From: CAWFYI01 sp963820105
Lineage (GTDB): Bacteria; Patescibacteriota; Saccharimonadia; Saccharimonadales; UBA4665
DNA: 64,000 nucleotides
Direction of reading: 5' to 3'
Assembly (NCBI GenBank): GCA_963820105.1
Contig: CAWFYI010000001.1
Coordinates: 868,001 to 932,000 of the forward strand
Notes under the pieces: generated by a model
Told to the model about the DNA's origin: nothing
Databases searched by the model: none
The model's input: only the letters and a program-made list of their open reading frames with translations
In this document: positions 35,639 to 44,452 of the stretch, piece by piece
Layout of the letters: each line of letters starts with the position of its first letter
Position numbering within the stretch: the stretch's first letter is position 1
Program-made: the position numbers and the translations under genes

Positions 35639-36046
35639 TTACGGTCGGGTTTGGAATAGTACGAAGTGGATTATCAACTGGGCAGACGCGGCGACCGCAA
35701 GACCGACCACGGCATATAGCAGGCTGCCCTTGGCATTTGCCACCTTACTCTGCTCGCCGCCGGATATTATGTACTTGAAGCCGCTAATCATGATTACGAT
35801 GACGGAGGCGGCGCCGATTACGTAGCTTAGGATGGTTACCACTGCCTGCAGGGTGTTATTAACCTGGCTAGTGTCGCAGTTGCCGCCCGTCTCGCCTATG
35901 CCTTGCAACACCTGGCCTTTGGAACTATTACCGGAAGGACACGCCGGGGAACCGGCGGCATAGGCCGGCGCGGCCGGAACCATAATGGCGGCGAGTGCCA
36001 ACGCCGCGGTTGCGATAGTGTTAAATAGGATTCTTCTTAGTTTCAT
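35639..36046 (-). CDS. VirB2/TrbC-like pilin 2
   Basis: 135 aa. Signal peptide ending near AAPAYAAG, two helices, loop FKYIISGGEQSKVANAKGS. Closest in the array to pilin 1; both end in LIIHFVL. Two Cys in the outer part could form a disulfide. Confidence 0.82.
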   Translation of the reverse strand: MKLRRILFNTIATAALALAAIMVPAAPAYAAGSPACPSGNSSKGQVLQGIGETGGNCDTSQVNNTLQAVVTILSYVIGAASVIVIMISGFKYIISGGEQSKVANAKGSLLYAVVGLAVAASAQLIIHFVLFQTRP

Positions 36047-36058
36047 CAGTGGTCTCCT

Positions 36059-36469
36059 TTATAGCTTTCTGACGACATAGGTGATTATGAGTTTCGCCAG
36101 GATTATGACCGCCAGACCAATCATCGCGCTTGCGATGGATCTTTTGGCTTCTTCCACGTCGGTATCCGTGCGGGAACCCGTACTTACGTCACTGCCTGAA
36201 GTTATGAAGCGTATGGAGGCGACAAGGATCATTATAATGGCGATAGCTCCCCCCAGATACGCGATTATATTGGCGATTTTCAGCAGGATGCCGTTATCGC
36301 CGGCTATGGGGTCGGAGCCGTTAGCGTGACAGGCTGCCGACGCGTTCGCGCCATTAGGCCCGTTATCGCAGACGCCGCTACTGAAAGGATCGAATGCCCT
36401 GGCAGAAACCGGCGCTGCCGCCAGACAAATCGTAACTAACAGTAATGACAGTGTGAAGCGCCTAATCAT
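36059..36469 (-). CDS. VirB2/TrbC-like pilin 3
   Basis: 136 aa. Signal peptide (SARAFD cleavage region), two Cys, two helices. The loop (RFITSGSDVSTGSRTDTDVE, then EAKRS) is about eight residues longer than in the others. Overlaps pilin 4 by 4 nt. Confidence 0.78.
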   Translation of the reverse strand: MIRRFTLSLLLVTICLAAAPVSARAFDPFSSGVCDNGPNGANASAACHANGSDPIAGDNGILLKIANIIAYLGGAIAIIMILVASIRFITSGSDVSTGSRTDTDVEEAKRSIASAMIGLAVIILAKLIITYVVRKL

Positions 36470-36861
36470 GGCGAGGCCCAGTTAACTACGAACGTAACTA
36501 TAGCCTCGGCCGCTATGGCTATCGCCAGACCCACAAGCGCGAAAACTATGCCTTTTTTTGCTTCGGAGGTCTTGCCCGGGTCGCCACCAGAGGTTATGTA
36601 CTTGAGGCCAGACAGGGTCATGCTAAGAAAAGCAAAGGCGCCTATGATGCCCAGAGCAGCCTGCAGCAGGGTCTTGATAGTGCTCGGCCAGGCGTTTGAC
36701 CGGGGCAGATTCGAGGGGTCTATGGCCGTAGCATGATTAGTTGCCGGGGCAGGTACGGCAGCCGACACGGTCGCCAAAGGCATGGCAGCGCTCAGCGGGC
36801 CGAGCAACAGGAATATGATAGTTGCCGAGAGTTTTGTCCTAAGATTTCTAGATGCGCGCAT
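36466..36861 (-). CDS. VirB2/TrbC-like pilin 4
   Basis: 131 aa. Signal peptide to about residue 34, no Cys in the outer part, two helices around LKYITSGGDPGKTSEAKKG. Coupled to pilin 3 by the ATGA overlap. Confidence 0.82.
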   Translation of the reverse strand: MRASRNLRTKLSATIIFLLLGPLSAAMPLATVSAAVPAPATNHATAIDPSNLPRSNAWPSTIKTLLQAALGIIGAFAFLSMTLSGLKYITSGGDPGKTSEAKKGIVFALVGLAIAIAAEAIVTFVVNWASP

Positions 36862-36935
36862 TTCTAACCATGTTTATGTTTGCAAGTTTTACATAAGTAT
36901 TATAGAACGCCGGCCCGGAATGTACAACGGCATCT

Positions 36936-37493
36936 TCATCCGCCCAGCTTATTGCCTATGAATGAAACTAGAGCCACGGCCACGAGGGCTACGGCTAAGC
37001 CGGTCAGCGCGCTTATTATGGTCGACTGCGCGGAGGCGGCCTTTTCGGAATTACCGCGGCTTCCCGCGTATTCGAATGAACCCATTATTACGAATACTAT
37101 GGCCACGATGCCAGCTATGCGCAGAAGGTCGTCTACGATCGCTAGCAGTACGCCCGGTACGTCGCTGGCAGTCTCGCCACAATCGTTTTTATCGCCCTGT
37201 GTGAAGATATTGAAACACTTTATGCCGCAGGAGTCGTTCGGATCATTCTTAGGCCTGATTTCCGATGACGGCATGAAGTTATACCATGGCTCCAGACCGA
37301 AAAAGTTCCTGCTGCAGTCGCTTACGTTGTCTGCGACAATGACGGGGGCAGGCAGGGGAGAGGCGGCAGCCGGATGGCTCCAAAGCAAACCGGCGCCCGT
37401 GATAGCGGCGCAGAATAATGCCGAGATAGCTGCTGCGGACTTCACCTTGCGGCCGGGTTTTGCCAGGATCTTGCGCATCATGGCTCCGATCAT
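36936..37493 (-). CDS. VirB2/TrbC-like pilin 5, divergent, with larger Cys-rich head
   Basis: 185 aa. Signal peptide to about residue 45, an outer domain of about 70 residues with five Cys (DCSRNFFGLEPWYNF, CGIKCFN), then two helices with a degenerate loop FEYAGSRGNSEKAASAQS, where Ala-Lys is replaced by Ala-Gln. It may cap or modify the fibre rather than build its shaft (inference). Confidence 0.72.
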   Translation of the reverse strand: MIGAMMRKILAKPGRKVKSAAAISALFCAAITGAGLLWSHPAAASPLPAPVIVADNVSDCSRNFFGLEPWYNFMPSSEIRPKNDPNDSCGIKCFNIFTQGDKNDCGETASDVPGVLLAIVDDLLRIAGIVAIVFVIMGSFEYAGSRGNSEKAASAQSTIISALTGLAVALVAVALVSFIGNKLGG

Positions 37494-38053
37494 TAGAACA
37501 GTCCTCCCGGTATCAGGAAATTCAGGAAGGCATACAGGAATCCGAATACGATAAGCGCCAGGATGGTCTTAGATATGCGGTCTTTGGCCGCTCCCGTCTT
37601 CTGCGGATCACCCGTAGAAGTGATGTATTGTATGCCGCCCAGTACGAGTGAAATAGCCGCTACCAGTCCTACTATTATGCTCAGCAGACTTATGAAGGGA
37701 TTAACATAGAGTGCTATGAGATCGCAGCCGCCGCTATCGCAGACGCCCGACTGCTTGCTGAGCGGCTTGGCCCCGCCCAAACCGGCACTTGGGTTGGACT
37801 TACAGTACCATTTACCGTCGTTCGGTCCGCCGTGTATCTTCGTAGGCGTCGCATCAGAACCGCAATTAGGCTTGCTGCCGACGGGGTGGCCCTGGTCGGT
37901 CTTGACGCAATGACCGCCAGCCCGGTGGTATCCTGGGGCACAAGGGGTACTCGGCGGATTAGCAGAGGCAGCCTGGAACATGAAACCGCCCAGCAGTATG
38001 AGCACGGCGGTTGCCGATATCAAAGTCCTAATCATTTTTTTAAGTAAAGGCAT
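37493..38053 (-). CDS. VirB2/TrbC-like pilin 6, with Cys-rich head
   Basis: 186 aa. Signal peptide (residues 1-31), a Gly/Pro/Cys-rich outer domain of about 75 residues with six Cys, then two helices around IQYITSTGDPQKTGAAKDR. First gene of the array; it overlaps pilin 5 by one base. Divergent from the exported protein at 38199. Confidence 0.78.
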   Translation of the reverse strand: MPLLKKMIRTLISATAVLILLGGFMFQAASANPPSTPCAPGYHRAGGHCVKTDQGHPVGSKPNCGSDATPTKIHGGPNDGKWYCKSNPSAGLGGAKPLSKQSGVCDSGGCDLIALYVNPFISLLSIIVGLVAAISLVLGGIQYITSTGDPQKTGAAKDRISKTILALIVFGFLYAFLNFLIPGGLF

Positions 38054-38139
38054 GATATATGTGTTTGTGGTTTTGTCTGCCTTTAATTATGGGATACCGC
38101 CCCGCAAAAAGCAATCCATGTATCGCTCCAGGGTGGGCC

Positions 38140-38170
38140 TTGATGAAATTAACAACGCTTATGGTATAGT
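38140..38170 (+). promoter_or_regulatory. Promoter for the 38199 gene
   Basis: TTGATG (38140-38145), 19 nt, TATAGT (38165-38170). Spacing is a little long. Confidence 0.45.
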
Positions 38171-38198
38171 AAAAGCAGAGTTATAAATAATCAAAAAT

Positions 38199-39038
38199 AT
38201 GAAACATAAAATAAGGCGGAGCCTGCTAAACATAACTCTTGTACTGGCGCTTTTGTTGCCTATGTTTTCATTTGCTTTCCCGGCGACCACTTCAGCCAGG
38301 TTCATACCGGGAGGGTTCTCTGACCCGGGACAATCAGCCGTAGAAAGCCTGCACTCCTATTTGGCCGACATTAACACCAACTGCCATGACATGGCAGAAG
38401 GAAGCATACTTTGGAATGATTGCCAGGATGACCAGAATTATCTGAACGCCTTCGCGGGATGTAGCGGCAATATGTTCACCATAACAGGTAAGTTTTCATC
38501 TGGTAATGATTCGGGTGATGATAAATGGGGTGTGGATCAGGGCAACGTCAGCGATTGCCAGGACAAACTGCAGGACCTCGCGACCATATCGGGAAATGCT
38601 TGGGATCTGATACAGGGTCTTAAAAAATGCGACGGAGTTGTTGAAGCTGGCGATAACAGTAAGTGGGATGCTTGTCAGAATAATTATCAGGCTCCTCTGG
38701 AGGGAATCGGCTGTAGTGATCGTATGTTCGGTTCTGGGCCCACGCGACACCTCATAATGAGCAGGTTTAACAGCTGTCTGAATACCGTAAACGCCATGAT
38801 TGATTTTGCAGCTAAGCAGAGTTGTCAGAAAACTTATTCCGGCAGCCGGCTTAAGGCCTGCGAGGACGGCTACGTCGCGAGGGTAAAGGGCCAGGGCGCA
38901 TCTAGCACCTGCTCCAAATACAGCGGGCAGGACAAGGCGGCCTGCCAGGACGGATTCGGTTCGGGCAGTCCAGCCGGCGCAGGCGGCGGGGGGGAGGAAG
39001 CATCGATGCGAGCTGTCCTCTTGATGGAAGTTCGCTAA
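38199..39038 (+). CDS. Exported Cys-rich protein, probably the N-terminus of the VirB6/TrbL-like gene
   Basis: 279 aa. Signal peptide (LLNITLVLALLLPMFSFAFP region), then an extracellular domain with about 16 Cys, several in a repeated C-x(n)-DC or AC-DG context. The frame ends soon after a run of seven G (38988-38994). In the other frame the sequence continues without a stop (SIDASCPLDGSSLSWIICPV) straight into the next gene, whose beginning resembles the first helix of CPR VirB6-like proteins. So the two were probably one gene of about 1,000 codons, broken by a G-run indel. Confidence 0.75.
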   Translation: MKHKIRRSLLNITLVLALLLPMFSFAFPATTSARFIPGGFSDPGQSAVESLHSYLADINTNCHDMAEGSILWNDCQDDQNYLNAFAGCSGNMFTITGKFSSGNDSGDDKWGVDQGNVSDCQDKLQDLATISGNAWDLIQGLKKCDGVVEAGDNSKWDACQNNYQAPLEGIGCSDRMFGSGPTRHLIMSRFNSCLNTVNAMIDFAAKQSCQKTYSGSRLKACEDGYVARVKGQGASSTCSKYSGQDKAACQDGFGSGSPAGAGGGGEEASMRAVLLMEVR

Positions 39039-39058
39039 GCTGGATCATCTGCCCTGTC

Positions 39059-41215
39059 ATGGATCTGTTCCAGAGCCTGATAAGTACCCTGGATGGATGG
39101 ATTACTAGCCAGTTGTCCGTGGGCTCACCGGGCAATTCGGCCGACCCGAATCAGATTTTCTGTGACAGCCAATCCAAAGACACAAATGTCTGCAACGCGT
39201 ATCACTCGGCCTGGGCCAGCTTCCGCGACCTGGCGCTGGGCCTGCTTGTCATAGCAGGGCTGATCTTCATCATATCGGAGATGGCGGGCTTTGAGTTCCT
39301 GGACGCGTATACCATGCGCAAGGTATTGCCAAGGCTTGTGATCGCCGCCCTCGCCATAGTCCTGTCGTGGCAGCTTCTGCAATTCTTCGTCACTCTAGTC
39401 AATGATTTGGGCTACGGCGTGCGTTACCTGATCCAGCAACCCTTCGCGCAGGCCGGCCTTGACAAGGCGACCCTGCAAGGAGGGGGGGCAGCGCTGGCCA
39501 GCGGACTGTTCGTGGGGGCCGTAACGATATTGGCGCTGGCTGGGCTGTTCAGCTTCCTGCTTACCGGCGCGCTGGGGGTATTCATCGCCTTCATGGTGCT
39601 GATGATACGGCAGGTGCTAATCATCATGCTTATACTGATAGCGCCGGTCGCCATAGTCTTGTACATCATGCCCAATACCAACAACTACTTCAGGATGTGG
39701 TGGGACACTCTGTCAAAGGCGCTCCTGATGTTCCCGCTCATAGTCGGAATGATTACGGCCGGGCGGGTGTTCGCCGCCGTATCGGCCGCCCAAGGCGGCA
39801 ACGCGTTTAACCAGATAATCGGCTATGCTGCCTACTTCGCGCCGTACTTCATGATACCGATGACCTTCAGATTCGCCGGCGGCATGATAAGCGCCATCGG
39901 CAACGGCCTGCAGCAGGCGGCTCAGCCCGCCTATCGCGGCCTCGGTCAATACCGCGCTAACAAGGCCAAGGAGAACTGGGCTGCGATTCGAGCCAACCAG
40001 CGCTGGGACGAGAACTTCGGCAGGTTCACAATTCCGAAGGAGGTTGGAGGCCACAAGATTCCCTTAATAGGCGGTAAGGAGACCGGCATAGCCAAAATAG
40101 CCAACCGCGCGGCCATTGAAGCATTCGACCAGGACGAACTGTTGGGCTGGAGGCTGGGCAAACCGCGACCGAACCGCACTAACCCCCTGACGGGCAAGCC
40201 GTGGCGCGGCGTGTGGGGTACCCGGCGCGGCTCCGCGGAACTGGATGACAAAATAAACGACCGGCCGGTCGCCGACAGCCAGCAAGCCTGGCAGGAACTT
40301 ACTAAAAAGAACGGCGGCACCCCCCTGCATTACGAAGCCCTGCGCGGAGTGGCCGGCCGGCACCAGGATTATAAGGGTAAGGACGCTAATGGCGTCCTGA
40401 TAAAAGATAGGCTCGCCGCGGAAGGTTTCGTAGATTCAAAGAGCGGTAAAATCAAGCGTCCTTCCAGCGAGGATGACTTCTATAAAATGGGCAGAATTCT
40501 ACAGGAAAGCAGTAGTGACAAGGAGCGCCTGGGTGGCAATGATCTAGTAGAGCACCGCGGTTTTCTATCTTCCATCAAACACCAGCCTGGCCAGGAATAC
40601 GCGGATGCGCAGGTCATGGCAGCCATCGGCCTGTCCGCCGCCGGCCGCGCCGAACCTGACGAGCTAGGATACATAGGCGACTCTATAGAAGCCAGGCTTG
40701 GCGTAGGAGTAGCCGGCCGTACTATGAAAGCCGCCCAGGCCGCCGCCAGCGCAAAGGAACGTCCGGAACTCGCGGACGGCCATGGTATCATCCGCACGCG
40801 CGACGGCCACTGGGAATCATCCTACTCCGAGAAGAACTTCAGGTCCCAGACTGCTGTTGATTCAGTAAAAAGCCGGAAGGGTTCAGACTGGTCGGGCGCC
40901 AAAGCCGAAGGTGTTTGGGCAACGCGACTTACGCAGGTACATCTAGCCACTGGCCGCGCCGTTGCCGACGGTACGGCTGATGCCCACGATCAGCAATCAG
41001 CGATAGAGACCATAAGATACGGCATCCAGAACCCGTACAATGATGCCGGGCAAAAGAGCGCCTGGAAGAAGATAGCCGCTATGGCCGCCGAGGAAGCCCC
41101 TGATAATATTCAACTTCAACAGCTGGCACAAACTCAGCCTATGACACAGGAGGAATTGAAGCAATTGCCACCTGACATGATAGCGCCGGAGCCTCCACCC
41201 CCGCCAGAAGAGTAA
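39059..41215 (+). CDS. VirB6/TrbL-like type IV secretion membrane protein
   Basis: 718 aa as read from ATG 39059. Seven or so transmembrane helices in the first 290 residues (ALGLLVIAGLIFIISEMAGF, LVIAALAIVLSWQLLQFFV, a Gly-rich pair and LMIRQVLIIMLILIAPVAIVLYIMPN), then a cytoplasmic domain of about 420 charged residues. The pattern matches the TrbL/VirB6 channel subunit of type IV systems. No catalytic motif in the large tail. See the previous entry for the likely true N-terminus. Confidence 0.82.
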   Translation: MDLFQSLISTLDGWITSQLSVGSPGNSADPNQIFCDSQSKDTNVCNAYHSAWASFRDLALGLLVIAGLIFIISEMAGFEFLDAYTMRKVLPRLVIAALAIVLSWQLLQFFVTLVNDLGYGVRYLIQQPFAQAGLDKATLQGGGAALASGLFVGAVTILALAGLFSFLLTGALGVFIAFMVLMIRQVLIIMLILIAPVAIVLYIMPNTNNYFRMWWDTLSKALLMFPLIVGMITAGRVFAAVSAAQGGNAFNQIIGYAAYFAPYFMIPMTFRFAGGMISAIGNGLQQAAQPAYRGLGQYRANKAKENWAAIRANQRWDENFGRFTIPKEVGGHKIPLIGGKETGIAKIANRAAIEAFDQDELLGWRLGKPRPNRTNPLTGKPWRGVWGTRRGSAELDDKINDRPVADSQQAWQELTKKNGGTPLHYEALRGVAGRHQDYKGKDANGVLIKDRLAAEGFVDSKSGKIKRPSSEDDFYKMGRILQESSSDKERLGGNDLVEHRGFLSSIKHQPGQEYADAQVMAAIGLSAAGRAEPDELGYIGDSIEARLGVGVAGRTMKAAQAAASAKERPELADGHGIIRTRDGHWESSYSEKNFRSQTAVDSVKSRKGSDWSGAKAEGVWATRLTQVHLATGRAVADGTADAHDQQSAIETIRYGIQNPYNDAGQKSAWKKIAAMAAEEAPDNIQLQQLAQTQPMTQEELKQLPPDMIAPEPPPPPEE

Positions 41216-41228
41216 TCCAGTACCTTAG

Positions 41229-41257
41229 TTGACAAAAGCCGGATTTTGCTGTATAAT
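41229..41257 (+). promoter_or_regulatory. Consensus sigma-70 promoter, leaderless
   Basis: TTGACA (41229-41234), 17 nt, TATAAT (41252-41257), both perfect. ATG 41266 follows the -10 box by 8 nt, so the message starts at or beside the start codon. Confidence 0.88.
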
Positions 41258-41265
41258 CCTATAAT

Positions 41266-43140
41266 ATGATGGCAGAAGCTCAGCCTCACCCCAGTACAGC
41301 GCCTGAACAGCCGACCGAAGAAAGGCCGGCCGCTGAACCAGATACACAGTTAGAGTATAAAGGCGGTGTTTACACGCGCATTGATCCCGACAATGAGCTC
41401 TTCGGCCAGCTGCGCCACTCGGCCGCCGAGCGCGGGCGGCCCGACATGGTCGGTCTGGAATGGGTCGAGGAAGACGGGATGCGCTACAGGGTTAGCAGCC
41501 ACGAGAAACTGACAAGGACCAGGCAGGAAGTCGTCGGCACGAGCCGTCTGCCGCGCATAGTCAAGCACAGCATCGCCGGCCCCACTCTTGAATGGGAGGA
41601 AATATACGAAGAGGTTCCCGAAACCGTGGACTACCGCACGGTCGACGTTTTTAACAAAGAGGGTGACTTGGTCGACATATTAACCTTCACCGGCTCGCGG
41701 CACGACTGGACGCCGCGCAGGATCCACAAAGCATCCCCCGGCGAGATATACGTCAAGCCCGACAAGCCTCAGGAAATTGACAACTTCGAAGGCCACTTTT
41801 CAGAAAGTACCCTTATAAATCCTCATTCTGTCCCCATCGACGTAAGGGTGCCGCGGCCCGTTGTTGGTTTCCGCTGGGTTGAACAGCCGGCCAGGCCGGA
41901 TCCCGAAGGTCCCGGGCGTTTGCGGGCGTCTGCCGTCCGGAATCGCGAAAAAGGAGATCTAAAAGACAAAAGCCTAGAAGATAAAACTCAGGAGCTTTTC
42001 GAAGCTTTGGCCAAGCAACAATCGGAACACGGCATAGAGAACTGGGTAGGCCTGACCTGGAACAGTCCTGTCGTTAAAAGAGACAGGTATGGCAACTGGT
42101 CTACGTATGACATCAGTCAGATGCAGATAATACGTGATGAGATTACGATAAAGGGAGACGGGGAGAATTATCTTAATTATATAGAAAGGGTATTCGAGGT
42201 CAGGACGCGTTCCAGTGACGGTAAGACGTCTAACCGCCATGTATATACTCTGGCGGAACTGCAGGAACTCTTCAACCACAAGGAAGCTAGCGACCGCAAG
42301 CAATCCGAGCAACAGAGACGTCATCATAAAGATCTAGGCCCTGCAGTTCCGCCCGCCGTGCCTTTGAATCTGCACTGGGAAACCAGTCGCAAGCCAGAGG
42401 AGACTGAAGAAGCCGGACACCAGCCAGAACCCCACATTACATTTGAAGACGCCCTTGCATTACTAGTCGGGGGCGGCCTGGGACATACCGACCTGCACGC
42501 TACGGTTGAACGGATCAAACACACCAAACCGCCGCACAAGGAAATGAAAGGCCATGAGCGCGTAGAAGCGCACGAAGCCGAAAGAGCCCGGACGTATGCG
42601 CATGAATTACTCAGAACCTTTGAAGAGATAGGCAGGGACCGTCTTTACGCAATAGTCGAGCAGATGCGCGGTGCCTACATGAGCCTGGATATTGATCTGC
42701 ACCGTCTGGGCATACCGTCATCTTCGGGTTATCCGCCCGCGCCAAGAAGCGATAGCCAGATACTCCAGACCCTTATGCAAAGGCGCCTGGCAGGCGATAC
42801 GACCCTGCTCAGCGAAAATTCCGAGGAGCGCAGGCGGCATTTTGCCAAGGAAATAGAGACGGAACTCGGCTGGTTATTCATGCGCTCCGCGCTTAAGATC
42901 GCCAAAAAGAACATACCGGACGAAGATCCTAAGGATCCCGCCGAAAGGGCCGAAAAAACAATCTACTTACGAGCAGACAATCCTGAGCTGTTGTTCCGGA
43001 TACAATATCTGCTTTACCACAAGGCCATAGAGAACATGCTGGAAGAAGAGAAGGGTAATACCGAGGAGGACTCGAAGTTTGGTCGTGCGGAATTCGCCCG
43101 CCTAGGCGGCATGCTGCGCCGTTCCTTCGGCAGAGCCTGA
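41266..43140 (+). CDS. Large soluble hypothetical protein of the secretion locus
   Basis: 624 aa. No signal peptide or helix anchor. Residues 1-230 are beta-like and contain two repeats of a MVGLEWVEEDG / VVGFRWVEQPA kind and a third NWVGLTWNS, each after a charged stretch, so the protein may be built of repeated small domains. The C-terminal 230 residues are helical and charged (RTFEEIGRDRLYAIVEQMRG). No family recognised. Its strong leaderless promoter and place after the VirB6-like gene suggest a role with the secretion system, perhaps as substrate or regulator (inference). Confidence 0.7.
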   Translation: MMAEAQPHPSTAPEQPTEERPAAEPDTQLEYKGGVYTRIDPDNELFGQLRHSAAERGRPDMVGLEWVEEDGMRYRVSSHEKLTRTRQEVVGTSRLPRIVKHSIAGPTLEWEEIYEEVPETVDYRTVDVFNKEGDLVDILTFTGSRHDWTPRRIHKASPGEIYVKPDKPQEIDNFEGHFSESTLINPHSVPIDVRVPRPVVGFRWVEQPARPDPEGPGRLRASAVRNREKGDLKDKSLEDKTQELFEALAKQQSEHGIENWVGLTWNSPVVKRDRYGNWSTYDISQMQIIRDEITIKGDGENYLNYIERVFEVRTRSSDGKTSNRHVYTLAELQELFNHKEASDRKQSEQQRRHHKDLGPAVPPAVPLNLHWETSRKPEETEEAGHQPEPHITFEDALALLVGGGLGHTDLHATVERIKHTKPPHKEMKGHERVEAHEAERARTYAHELLRTFEEIGRDRLYAIVEQMRGAYMSLDIDLHRLGIPSSSGYPPAPRSDSQILQTLMQRRLAGDTTLLSENSEERRRHFAKEIETELGWLFMRSALKIAKKNIPDEDPKDPAERAEKTIYLRADNPELLFRIQYLLYHKAIENMLEEEKGNTEEDSKFGRAEFARLGGMLRRSFGRA

Positions 43141-43151
43141 ACGTCAGGCCG

Positions 43152-44450
43152 TTAATATCTATAGTGGTCGGCTTTGAAGGGTCCTTCGGGCGGCAAGCCT
43201 AGGTATTTAGCCTGATCAGCCGTGAGCTCGGTAAGGCGGCCGTCAAGGGCCGCCACGTGGACGGCGGCGACCTTTTCGTCCAGTTCCTTGGGCAAGCGGT
43301 GGATGCCGAGTTTGTAGTCTTTGGTATAGAGTTCTATCTGCGCCAGAACCTGGTTGCTGAACGAATTAGACATCACGAACGACGGATGTCCGGTGGCGTT
43401 GCCCAGATTTACCAGACGGCCTTCGGACAGGATTATCAGTCGATGGCCGTTGGCCGGCATGGTGTACAGGTCGACCAAGGGCTTGATGGTTTCTTTCTTG
43501 ACGCCTTCAAGTTTGTTGAGCCGGTCAATCTGGATCTCGTGGTCGAAATGGCCGATGTTGCAGACGATGGCGGTGTCTTTCATTTTTTTCATGTGGTCGA
43601 TGGTGATGATGTCCTTGCAGCCGGTGGCGGTAACGAAGATGTCAGCTTCGCCGGCCGCTTCGTCCATGGTGACGACTTCATAACCTTCCATCAGGGCCTG
43701 GAGGGCGCAGATCGGGTCGATTTCGGTGATGAGCACGCGGCAGCCGAAGGCCCTTAGGGATTGGGCGCTGCCTTTGCCGACGTCGCCGTAGCCGGCCACC
43801 ACGGCGACCTTGCCGGCCAACATGACGTCGGTGGCGCGCTTGATGCCGTCTACCAACGATTCGCGGCAGCCGTAAAGATTGTCGAACTTGGACTTGGTGA
43901 CGCTGTCGTTGACATTTATGGCCGGTATTTTCAGCGTGCCTTCATGGAAGTACTGGTTGAGCTGGTGAACGCCGGTGGTGGTTTCTTCTGATACGCCCTT
44001 GATGTCTCCCAGCAGTTCCGGGTGCTTGTCGTGGACCAGTTTGGTCAGGTCGCCGCCATCGTCCAGCAGCATGTTCGGGCCTTTGCCGCCGGGGAATTTG
44101 AGCGTCTGTTCCACGCACCACCAGTATTCATCTTCCGTTTCGCCCTTCCATGCGAAGACCGGCGTGCCTGCTTTGGCTATGGCGGCGGCCGCATGGTCCT
44201 GTGTGGAGAAGATATTGCAGGAGGACCACCGGACTTCGGCGCCAAGCTTCTGCAAGGTTTCTACAAGCACGGCTGTCTGAATAGTCATGTGGATCGAGCC
44301 GGAGATGCGCGCGCCTTTCAGGGGCTGCTTAGGGCCGAATTCCTGGCGCAGGGCCATTAGACCGGGCATCTCTTTTTCGGCAAGCGCGATTTCCGCGCGC
44401 CCCCAGCTGGCGAGCTTGATGTCTTTGATTTTATAGTCGGTGTCAGCCAT
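43152..44450 (-). CDS. ahcY: Adenosylhomocysteinase
   Basis: 432 aa, full length. It splits S-adenosylhomocysteine into adenosine and homocysteine with bound NAD. GSIHMTIQTAVLVETL, NIFSTQDHAAAAI, the NAD loop VAGYGDVGKGSAQSL, CNIGHFDHEI and the C-terminal KADHYRY are all as in the family. It follows the kinase by 2 nt; together they clear SAH and recover the adenosine. It runs against the flanking secretion genes. Confidence 0.96.
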   Translation of the reverse strand: MADTDYKIKDIKLASWGRAEIALAEKEMPGLMALRQEFGPKQPLKGARISGSIHMTIQTAVLVETLQKLGAEVRWSSCNIFSTQDHAAAAIAKAGTPVFAWKGETEDEYWWCVEQTLKFPGGKGPNMLLDDGGDLTKLVHDKHPELLGDIKGVSEETTTGVHQLNQYFHEGTLKIPAINVNDSVTKSKFDNLYGCRESLVDGIKRATDVMLAGKVAVVAGYGDVGKGSAQSLRAFGCRVLITEIDPICALQALMEGYEVVTMDEAAGEADIFVTATGCKDIITIDHMKKMKDTAIVCNIGHFDHEIQIDRLNKLEGVKKETIKPLVDLYTMPANGHRLIILSEGRLVNLGNATGHPSFVMSNSFSNQVLAQIELYTKDYKLGIHRLPKELDEKVAAVHVAALDGRLTELTADQAKYLGLPPEGPFKADHYRY

Positions 44451-44452
44451 GG

